A DNA stretch of 64,000 nt. Source: Thermoleophilales bacterium (GTDB taxonomy: Bacteria; Actinomycetota; Thermoleophilia; Solirubrobacterales; 70-9). The notes beneath the pieces are model-generated. The model did no database searches, had not been told where the DNA came from, and saw only the letters and a program-made list of their open reading frames with translations. Position 1 is the first letter of the stretch. Every line of letters starts with the position of its first letter. Of the stretch, positions 58,417 to 64,000 are shown piece after piece. The DNA lies in the NCBI GenBank assembly GCA_020636895.1, contig JACJWZ010000001.1, forward strand, positions 1,355,501 through 1,419,500, read 5' to 3'. Position numbers and translations under genes: made by a program.

Positions 58417-58851
58417 ATGCTTAGGAGCATCCTCGTCGCGATCGACGGATCCTCGTCCTGCGGACGAGCCATGGATCGGGCGACCGAGCTTGCCCTTGGT
58501 CTGAACGCCCGTCTGACGATCCTCAGCGTCGTGGTGCCTCTTCCCGCCGTCGCCTACGCGGCGGACATCGATGCTCGATCCCTCGAGGCCGAGTCCGTCA
58601 AGCAGACCGAGGGCGTGCTGCGCGCCGCATCTGATCGTGTCCCCGACGGGCTTCCTGTCGAGGTGCGTTTGCGCTTCGGACATGCCGCCGCTGAGATAGT
58701 CAAGGAAGTCGAGGAATCGGACCACGACCTGGTCGTCGTCGGCACCCGGGGTCGAGGCCGGCTCGCGAGCAACCTGCTGGGAAGCGTCGCGGGGGATGTC
58801 CACTTCCACTCATCGGTCGACCTGCTCGTCGTCCATCCGAGCGAGCCGTAA
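58417..58851 (+). CDS. Universal stress protein (UspA family)
   Basis: A 144-residue single Usp domain: SILVAIDGSSSCGRAMDRATELA, then the ATP-binding motif VVVGTRGRGRLASNLLGSVAGDV (G-x2-G-x9-GS complete), unlike the degenerate copy in the upstream fusion. It may pair with that domain. ATG 58417; same strand, 52 nt after the fusion. Confidence 0.9.
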   Translation: MLRSILVAIDGSSSCGRAMDRATELALGLNARLTILSVVVPLPAVAYAADIDARSLEAESVKQTEGVLRAASDRVPDGLPVEVRLRFGHAAAEIVKEVEESDHDLVVVGTRGRGRLASNLLGSVAGDVHFHSSVDLLVVHPSEP

Positions 58852-58983
58852 TCCGCTGAGGCGTGATGCCTCACGATCACCCCCAGCCCTTCCGGGCGGG
58901 GCTCACTAACGCTTCAGGTCCTTCGGGACCCGTGGAGCTCCCGGTGATCGGCGGAGGCAGTTCACCCCGCGTAGGCGGTCTAG

Positions 58984-59271
58984 CTATTCGTGGCGGCTAT
59001 CGGACACGCCTTGCAGATGCCGGTACTGTGCGGCAGCCGTCGTCAAGGTGACGAGTCCTCCACGCCAGTCGTCGCGGGCTTCGCGACGCTGCGCGAGACC
59101 CAAGCGTTCCAGCGCCTCCACGAGGACGGACGCGATTGCGCTCGACACTCCGACCTCAGCGCCGATACTCGGGAGGGACTGCGGAGAAGCCTCGGTCAAC
59201 ACCTCAACCGCTCGGATCTGGGCCGAGGTCAGAACTCGCGCGTGGTCGTCTGATGGTTCCAGTCTGCCCAT
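58984..59271 (-). CDS. Mini winged-helix protein, paralogue of 53749
   Basis: A 95-residue wHTH: AQIRAVEVLTEASPQSLPSIGAEVGVSSAIASVLVEALERLGLAQRREARDDWRGGLVTLTTAAAQY. It is clearly homologous to 53749-54036 over its whole length. It stands alone between the Usp gene and the mobile module. ATG 59271. Confidence 0.72.
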   Translation of the reverse strand: MGRLEPSDDHARVLTSAQIRAVEVLTEASPQSLPSIGAEVGVSSAIASVLVEALERLGLAQRREARDDWRGGLVTLTTAAAQYRHLQGVSDSRHE

Positions 59272-59406
59272 GAGATGGAGCAGGCAGTCGCAGGACTACC
59301 GCCGCATCACCCTACCGCCGCTCTACGGAAAGAACTAGTTCGCGGCGAGGCCGTGCAGCACCCCGCTTCATCGTCTGAATCTGAAAGCCGGGGTGATCTT
59401 GGATCG

Positions 59407-59676
59407 TCAGAAAGGCAGAAGTTGAACCCAGTCGAGTTCTGTGGCAAGAGGCAGAAGCAATCCGGGGGCGAGGACGTAATGCCTGTTCGTAACGAACACC
59501 GCCTCTACCTGGATGAGGCCGGGTGTATCGATCGACGCCGCGGCGGCGACCCGCCTTACGATCACCTCACCCTCTTCGTCGATCAGTCCGGGCATACAGT
59601 CACCGCTCCTCGGAACTTCGGCGACCGTCACCGTGCGCCTGATCCCCCTATTTACCACGTCGATCTCGACTTGCAT
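59407..59676 (-). CDS. Hypothetical small protein
   Basis: 89 residues (VEIDVVNRGIRRTVTVAEVPRSGDCMPGLIDEEGEVIVRRVAAAASIDTPGLIQVEAVFVTNRHYVLAPG), beta-strand-like, no membrane segment. Composition is more protein-like than the opposite frame. No recognisable family and no strong ribosome site. Could be non-coding. Confidence 0.4.
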   Translation of the reverse strand: MQVEIDVVNRGIRRTVTVAEVPRSGDCMPGLIDEEGEVIVRRVAAAASIDTPGLIQVEAVFVTNRHYVLAPGLLLPLATELDWVQLLPF

Positions 59677-59862
59677 TCTCGGGACAACCTACGTCGTCCT
59701 CAGTCAAACGCAAGGCCCATCTGCGCGATCGACCTGCGAAGACAGCAGACCTGACAAAACACAGGTGCGGCATCGCGCGCGCCGGTACGACGGTCTCGAG
59801 CGAGCGCAAGCTGACCCGGGCATCGGTGCGAGGGGTATCTGATCTTCACGCCGCGTCGCGCC

Positions 59863-60075
59863 TCATCTTGCAGCCGCTGGCGCTAGGGGCGCGCCTGGTC
59901 CGCTGACGCCTCGATGTTCCTGTATCCACCGCTCGACATCCTGCTCGGAGAAGCGGCGATAGCGGCCACAGCACACCGAGGGCAGATCGCCTTCGCGGGC
60001 TGCCCGATAGACCCAGGTCTTAGGTACCTGCAGCATGTCCGCCACCTCCTCGGCCGTAAGCAGCCGCGAGCTCAT
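59863..60075 (-). CDS. Excisionase-like HTH (MerR/Xis) protein
   Basis: A 70-residue MerR-type/excisionase HTH: LLTAEEVADMLQVPKTWVYRAAREGDLPSVCCGRYRRFSEQDVERWIQEHRG. This is the HTH_17 signature of recombination directionality factors and small regulators. ATG overlaps the VirD4-like gene stop (ATGA). Last gene of the mobile operon; no integrase is in the window. Confidence 0.85.
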   Translation of the reverse strand: MSSRLLTAEEVADMLQVPKTWVYRAAREGDLPSVCCGRYRRFSEQDVERWIQEHRGVSGPGAPLAPAAAR

Positions 60076-61403
60076 GTGTGCGCTCCCGATTCGGCCGCCT
60101 TCACTTCGACCTGGTCAATGGTGCCCCCGCGAAGCCGGCGCCAGACAATCGCCTCTCCCCTGCCGAGACCACGAATGACATTAGGCGACACCCGGAACTC
60201 CTCGACCTGGCGCTCGGACCGCATACCCGTATCGGTGAAGACCAGCCGATGAGAATCGCGCTGCTTGGTCAGCTTCGTGACGGTCTGCGATCCGAACGAC
60301 TGCGCAATCGCCTCCGCGCTCGAGACCTGCCGCATTGTGATCCACGTGTTCGCGCCAGTCTCGACCGCTTCGCGAGTGCCGTCAGCGACGTAGTCGAGGT
60401 CAGCGTGGTCCTGGACCGCGACGACGGTTCCAATTCCGGCGCCTCGCCCGATCGCGACAGCCTGCCGCAGCTGCTCGCCGCCGAGGCGGGCGGCCTCGTC
60501 GATGACCAGCACGGCCCGGAGAGTCTCGTCGCCTTCGGCATGGCGTTGGCCCGCGGCACCAAACGATTGGATGACAGCCGCGGCGATTGCCGGCGCTTCC
60601 TCCGGGAACTCTGCAGCTGGAAGGCTGAAGAGGACTCGGTCGCCGGCGAGTACGTCGTTCAGATCGATGCCACCCGATGCCCCGAGGCAGCCGTCGGTCG
60701 CCGGCGACTCGCGCAACAACGCCAGGCGATTGCCGAGCCCGAGGACTCCCGACCGCAGGGAGTCTTCTCTGGTAATCGCGTCGACGGTCCGGGCTACAAC
60801 CGCTCCAGCATCGTCGTCGAGGTCGCGTGCCAATCCTTTGGCCTTCGTCGGCTGCTCGAGGAGCTCGATGATGTCGGCTAGCTCAACCTCGCCGTTCACT
60901 CGCTGCAGCGCCTGCAGCGCCACGCCTACGTATCGAGCAGCCGCCTGCCGGTAGTGAGGCTCGCTCCACTCTTGCGTTGACATCAGCATGTCGCGCCAGC
61001 TCGCCGGGTTTCCCTCTTCGAGTGGGTTCCAGTTGGCCGCGGCTCTATCGCCGAGGCCGAAGACGCGGTCCGGCGGGATCACGAGGTTCCTCGCAAGTGA
61101 GCGGTCGCCCTTGAGGTCGATGAAGAGACAGCCGATCTGCTCCGGCAGCCTCCGCTCGATGGCGGTGAGGAGAGTGGTCTTTCCGGCGCCGGGAGACCCG
61201 CCGATCAGGAGACCCTGCTGCAGCTCGTCGAGTCCAAGAGAGATCGGCCGACGGCGGCCGGCTGAACCAATCAGGACATCCTCGGGGTAGCTCGTTCGAC
61301 GCCGGCGAAAGGCCAGGTGATCGATGCCGAAGACAAGCCCAGCCCAAGCCGCGACAAAGCCCGAGGCTCCCGCGTAGCCGGCGAGTCCCGTCAGCGCGCT
61401 CAC
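60072..61403 (-). CDS. VirD4/TraG-like DNA-transfer ATPase
   Basis: A 443-residue ATPase with an N-terminal membrane segment (residues ~3-22), Walker A IGGSPGAGKTTLLTAI (about residues 60-75), Walker B AVLVIDEAARLGG and a TraM-recognition-type C-terminus (VVAVQDHADLDYVADGTREAVETGANTWITMRQVSSAEAIAQSFGSQ). It would couple the element's DNA to conjugative transfer. GTG start overlaps the small membrane protein stop. No other T4SS genes are visible. Confidence 0.85.
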   Translation of the reverse strand: MSALTGLAGYAGASGFVAAWAGLVFGIDHLAFRRRRTSYPEDVLIGSAGRRRPISLGLDELQQGLLIGGSPGAGKTTLLTAIERRLPEQIGCLFIDLKGDRSLARNLVIPPDRVFGLGDRAAANWNPLEEGNPASWRDMLMSTQEWSEPHYRQAAARYVGVALQALQRVNGEVELADIIELLEQPTKAKGLARDLDDDAGAVVARTVDAITREDSLRSGVLGLGNRLALLRESPATDGCLGASGGIDLNDVLAGDRVLFSLPAAEFPEEAPAIAAAVIQSFGAAGQRHAEGDETLRAVLVIDEAARLGGEQLRQAVAIGRGAGIGTVVAVQDHADLDYVADGTREAVETGANTWITMRQVSSAEAIAQSFGSQTVTKLTKQRDSHRLVFTDTGMRSERQVEEFRVSPNVIRGLGRGEAIVWRRLRGGTIDQVEVKAAESGAHT

Positions 61404-61810
61404 TTGGCCCTCCAGATGAGGGCGGACCCGAGGCCGGTCAACATGAACGCCGACCCGAGCGGGATCACGGCCCAGGGATGCTTCAACGCAGCCGCTGCCG
61501 TCGCCTCTTCCCCCCACGCGCGGTTGAAGCGACGCATCTGAGCGTCTGCGCCGATCGGTCCGTCGAGAAGCGCGAACGCGCACCCGACAACTAACCCTGC
61601 CGCCACCAACTTGACCCCCACGGCGCGCCAGGCCGGTCCATCGGATCGGGGCCAGAACGATGCAGCTGCTCCGATACCCCCGCCAACCAACAAGAAGGCG
61701 AGTTGCGGCAGCTTCGCCCAAATAGCCCAGCCGATCGCGCAAAGACCGAGGGAGATCATCACGTAGGTCCCCGTCTCGTCCTCGCGACGCTTCTCGTCTC
61801 TACCAGCCAT
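61400..61810 (-). CDS. Small membrane protein of the transfer operon
   Basis: A 136-residue protein with four membrane segments (TYVMISLGLCAIGWAIWAKL; LAFLLVGGGIGAAASFW; VKLVAAGLVVGCAFALLDG; AVIPLGSAFMLTGLGSALIW). It lies between the replication-relaxation gene (11-nt overlap) and the VirD4-like ATPase, so it probably works with them. ATG 61810. Family not recognised. Confidence 0.78.
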   Translation of the reverse strand: MAGRDEKRREDETGTYVMISLGLCAIGWAIWAKLPQLAFLLVGGGIGAAASFWPRSDGPAWRAVGVKLVAAGLVVGCAFALLDGPIGADAQMRRFNRAWGEEATAAAALKHPWAVIPLGSAFMLTGLGSALIWRAK

Positions 61811-62459
61811 TTCTGACCTCCATGAATCGGGCCAGGCCGAGTCGGTCGATCTCGCGCTCGATGAGACTTGCGAGCCGGTCGTTCGGCACAAGCCATGTGA
61901 CTTGCTCGTACTTCGAAGCTGCGTAGTGGCCGAGGATCTGCTCTCGCCTGGTGGCGCCCTTCGAGCTGAGCTCGATCTCGATCGCACGAAGTCCGCCGGA
62001 GGCGAGGGCCTCGATGGCGTCCGGGATCCGCCGGCAGCCGAGCGCTACCGCGCGCGTACGGTCGCTCGTTCCCTCGGGAAAGCCCTCCTCGCCGGCGCGC
62101 TCGCGACGGAGTTCAACCTCGGTGATCATCTGCCGACCCTCTGCCTCCGTCTGGGCGATCAGGGTCGCGACTCGAAGCGAGTGCTCAAAGCTCGCGGGAC
62201 GCAAGGTCCGGCCAGCCGGGAGGAAGAGCGTCGGCAGCTCGACGAGCAGACGGTGGGCGGTGACCATCCCGAAGTCACGCAGGACCTGCAGGCGCCAGTA
62301 GGCCTGGCTCTGGCCTAAGCCGAAGCGAGTCTGGATGTTCTGGCGGCTCGCTCCGGTCAGGCGGTCGAGCCACTCGGCGATCTTGAGGTCGCGCTCAGTC
62401 AGCTGACCTCGGCGCTTGGCCGGAGGAACCCAACTAGCGGTATCCGTTCGCGGTCCCAT
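61800..62459 (-). CDS. Replication-relaxation family protein
   Basis: A 219-residue protein. An N-terminal wHTH (LTERDLKIAEWLDRLTGASRQNIQTRFGLGQSQAYWRLQVLRDFGMVTAHRLL) precedes an alpha/beta part with AIEIELSSKGATRREQILGHYAASKYEQVTWLVPNDRL, a PD-(D/E)XK-like pattern (E-x-E...K). This matches actinobacterial replication-relaxation proteins of integrative elements. ATG 62459 is used; first gene of the mobile operon. Confidence 0.78.
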   Translation of the reverse strand: MGPRTDTASWVPPAKRRGQLTERDLKIAEWLDRLTGASRQNIQTRFGLGQSQAYWRLQVLRDFGMVTAHRLLVELPTLFLPAGRTLRPASFEHSLRVATLIAQTEAEGRQMITEVELRRERAGEEGFPEGTSDRTRAVALGCRRIPDAIEALASGGLRAIEIELSSKGATRREQILGHYAASKYEQVTWLVPNDRLASLIEREIDRLGLARFMEVRNGW

Positions 62460-62647
62460 TACCAATAAAGGCGAAGCTGGACCCCTAGGTGGTCCACGGA
62501 TTTGGGTAAGCACGCCATCCCACAGAAGGCGCACGAGAGCCCGGACCGTCTTAGGGAGCCTCGAAACGGTCCGCGGACCAGGGAGCCACGTGCAGCGCTC
62601 ATCTGCCTCTAGGTGACTTGAGGGCGGGAAAACTGTCGTCGGTTTAT

Positions 62648-62675
62648 CGCCATGCGAACATGCGTTCGCATGGCG
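62648..62675. promoter_or_regulatory. SOS (LexA) box candidate in the mobile element
   Basis: CGAACATGCGTTCG (62655-62668) matches CGAACRNRYGTTYG exactly and lies in an 11-bp perfect inverted repeat (cgccatgcgaa / ttcgcatggcg). It overlaps the start of the + strand gene and is about 190 nt before the replication-relaxation gene on the minus strand, so either or both could be damage-inducible. Confidence 0.65.
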
Positions 62676-63029
62676 GTCGGAGGCTCAGCGAACTCGACTC
62701 TCGACCGCGCTATCGCCAACGGGAATGTGCGCCAGATCGAGATCGCCGCGATCGCTTGCGATTTCGTCCCGCTTCACCAAGCGCTTGCCATCTGCCTCGT
62801 CTACCTGCGCTCCGCTCCGGACCGATACGACGCAGCGGCCAGTCGGTTCCTCGAGCGCTTGATCGCCGAACACAGACCGCCGATCGGAATGGCGTCGACG
62901 ATCGCCGCTGCCCTGGCGGCGGCACCCCACCCTGCGGCGCTGTCTGCGCTGGCCAGCTGCCTCAAGGCCTTGGGGCTGGAGCGAGCCGGCGCGGTAGTCC
63001 GTGCGCAGGGGACTGAAGCTCGGACCTAA
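62670..63029 (+). CDS. Hypothetical protein under a LexA-type operator
   Basis: 119 residues from ATG 62670 (or 125 from ATG 62652, which lies inside the operator). Helical and repeat-like: LDRAIANGNVRQIEIAAIACDFVPLHQALAICLVYL and IAAALAAAPHPAALSALASCLKALGLERAGAVV. No recognised domain. Its end overlaps the sigma-like gene end by 4 nt. Confidence 0.65.
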   Translation: MAVGGSANSTLDRAIANGNVRQIEIAAIACDFVPLHQALAICLVYLRSAPDRYDAAASRFLERLIAEHRPPIGMASTIAAALAAAPHPAALSALASCLKALGLERAGAVVRAQGTEART

Positions 63030-63556
63030 AGCTCCAGCTGCGTCCGCAGCTCCTGACGGCCCCGGCCGATCACCTTCCGGAGCCCGCGGTCGCTGACCCC
63101 GAGCGCCGCCGCGATCTCGTCCCGCTCAAACCCGAGGATCTGCATCGCCAGTCCCTGGCGGGGCCGCTCGCTGACTCCCTTGAGGGCCTCCCGGACCTCG
63201 GCGGGTATCTCGTCCTCGGCGGGCGCCTCTCCGAAGACCTCCAAGCGGTCGGTCAGGTCGGCGGGCTTGCGGGACAGCGTGCGGTTCTGCCTGTAGGCGT
63301 GGTGCTTGACGGCGACGATGAAGTAGGCCTTGGCCTCCTCGATCGGGCGGTTGTCTCCGTCGAAGGCTTTGAGGAAGGAAAGCGAGGCGGACTGGACCGC
63401 GTCCTCGCCGTTCTCCCAACGCCGGTCGGTGAGCTGGGCGAGGGCGAGGCGGACAAACCGTTTGTAGCCGCCGCCGGAATAGAGCTTGGTGAGCAGCTCG
63501 CCGGCTGCGTCGCGTCGCTGGACGTCGGACCTGGTGCTGTGGTGAGGGCTCTGCAT
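63026..63556 (-). CDS. Sigma-70/ECF-like transcription factor
   Basis: A 176-residue sigma-like protein. Region 2-like: YKRFVRLALAQLTDRRWENGEDAVQSASLSFLKAFDG; region 4-like: GVSERPRQGLAMQILGFERDEIAAALGVSDRGLRKVIGRGRQELR with a clear HTH. ATG 63556 has a GGAGGTCGC ribosome site; the frame continues upstream without a better start. No anti-sigma gene adjacent. Probably regulates element genes. Confidence 0.8.
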   Translation of the reverse strand: MQSPHHSTRSDVQRRDAAGELLTKLYSGGGYKRFVRLALAQLTDRRWENGEDAVQSASLSFLKAFDGDNRPIEEAKAYFIVAVKHHAYRQNRTLSRKPADLTDRLEVFGEAPAEDEIPAEVREALKGVSERPRQGLAMQILGFERDEIAAALGVSDRGLRKVIGRGRQELRTQLEL

Positions 63557-63769
63557 GAGCGACCTCCAGCACGCCTCCGGTGTGCCAAATTGGGAGCGGG
63601 CAGGGCCCGACCACAGCACCGGGATTCGAGCCACGGGCGCCTAGCAGTTGAGGCGCTGATCACGCCCTGACTGACGCGCGGCACCTCCTTGCGACTGGTT
63701 AAAGGACTGCCACTTTCTCCGCGCCAGATGCGCTTAGGACCTCCCACCGCGTGTAGCGTGCATGCCGCA

Positions 63770-64000
63770 ATGCGCCGCTCATCTTCGATCGCGATCCTCG
63801 TTGCGGCCTGCGTCCTCTGGCCCGCAACTGCATCCGCCGCGAACGTGGAGGGATTTATCTACGGTCCAACCAAGGATGCCGCCGGCACCGTCGGTCATGT
63901 CGACAATCTGACTGTCAAGTACGTCTGCCAGAACTACACCGATTGCAGCGTTCAAGGCTGGCTTGGGTACGCAACCCTCTCGTCCGGCAGCACGAGCACG
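63770..64000 (+). CDS. Secreted protein, N-terminal part
   Basis: The first 77 codons are in view. Residues 1-24 are a Sec signal peptide (SSIAILVAACVLWPATASAA). The mature start NVEGFIYGPTKDAAGTVGHVDNLTVKYVCQNYTDCSVQGW contains paired cysteines (VCQNYTDC). The gene continues past the window. Function unknown. Confidence 0.7.
   Translation, partial: MRRSSSIAILVAACVLWPATASAANVEGFIYGPTKDAAGTVGHVDNLTVKYVCQNYTDCSVQGWLGYATLSSGSTST

Noticed and set aside
59484..59496. gttcg-taa-cgaac inverted repeat as another LexA box
   Set aside because: Half-sites are in the reverse order with a 3-nt gap, which does not fit the consensus.
63610..63656. tRNA-like T-loop (gattcgag) upstream of the sigma gene
   Set aside because: T-stem does not pair and no acceptor or anticodon arm can be built. 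A gcgcct/aggcgc hairpin is present but unexplained.
1..64000. CRISPR arrays and insertion sequences
   Set aside because: No regularly spaced direct repeats, Cas genes or transposase frames were found.

Overview
The window is very GC-rich with tightly overlapping genes (ATGA, GTGA and TTG-type junctions), no CCA encoded in its one intact tRNA gene, a LexA-type operator sequence of the Gram-positive kind, and an actinobacterial-style cell division cluster. Together with the small AbiEi/DUF559 protein and the tRNA-adjacent LAGLIDADG gene, this suggests an actinobacterium, most likely of the class Thermoleophilia (Solirubrobacterales-like). That placement is an inference from gene style, not a database result.

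Layout. (1) 1-12.3 kb, minus strand: the dcw cluster mraZ-rsmH-ftsL-ftsI-murE-murF-mraY-murD-ftsW-murG (murG runs off the left edge), driven from a promoter carrying three 10-bp-spaced MraZ boxes. It is interrupted between mraY and murD by an oppositely oriented AbiEi/DUF559 gene with an inverted repeat over its start. (2) 12.5-20 kb: a proline-rich membrane protein, then a Tad/Flp pilus-type cluster (DUF192, response regulator, minimal histidine kinase, CpaB, TadA, TadB, TadC) interrupted by a macro-domain gene. (3) 20-24 kb: an NfeD-domain protein, a Rho-like protein lacking the Walker A lysine, and GlpD. (4) 23.9-30.6 kb: a cobalamin-riboswitch-controlled operon of two secreted DUF4430 proteins, EcfT, a fused double EcfA, and an ECF S component fused to an alpha/alpha-barrel repeat domain. 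This looks like a bacterial counterpart of the transcobalamin architecture joined to an ECF transporter. (5) 30.6-35.1 kb: a cyclic-nucleotide-binding-domain protein and a zinc ABC uptake system with Zur; matching Zur-type sites cover the first codons of znuA and zur. (6) 35.2-43.7 kb: an SOS-type box, tRNA-Leu(CAG), a LAGLIDADG endonuclease, patatin, a glutamine-amidotransferase-like protein, an FG-GAP/ASPIC protein, TetR, a Baeyer-Villiger-type monooxygenase and a PucR-type regulator. (7) 43.7-46.9 kb: a divergent arsenic locus: ArsR, a cysteine-rich peptide and an R2lox-like ferritin-fold protein on one side; two ArsC reductases and an aquaporin on the other.

At 47.06-47.09 kb lies the 3' half of a tRNA-Glu(CTC), broken in the anticodon loop, which is the classic signature of an integration end. 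Its orientation predicts that everything to its right is a mobile island. The island's cargo includes a BtrH-like acyltransferase, TetR, thioesterase, P450 and MFS set; the BtrH and P450 genes share an almost identical promoter/operator placed exactly the same distance from both start codons. Further right come MarR/TetR regulators, two paralogous mini winged-helix proteins, an MFS-universal stress protein fusion, and at 59.9-62.5 kb an excisionase-like, VirD4/TraG-like ATPase, membrane protein and replication-relaxation operon next to a second perfect SOS-type box. A sigma-like factor and the start of a secreted protein finish the window.
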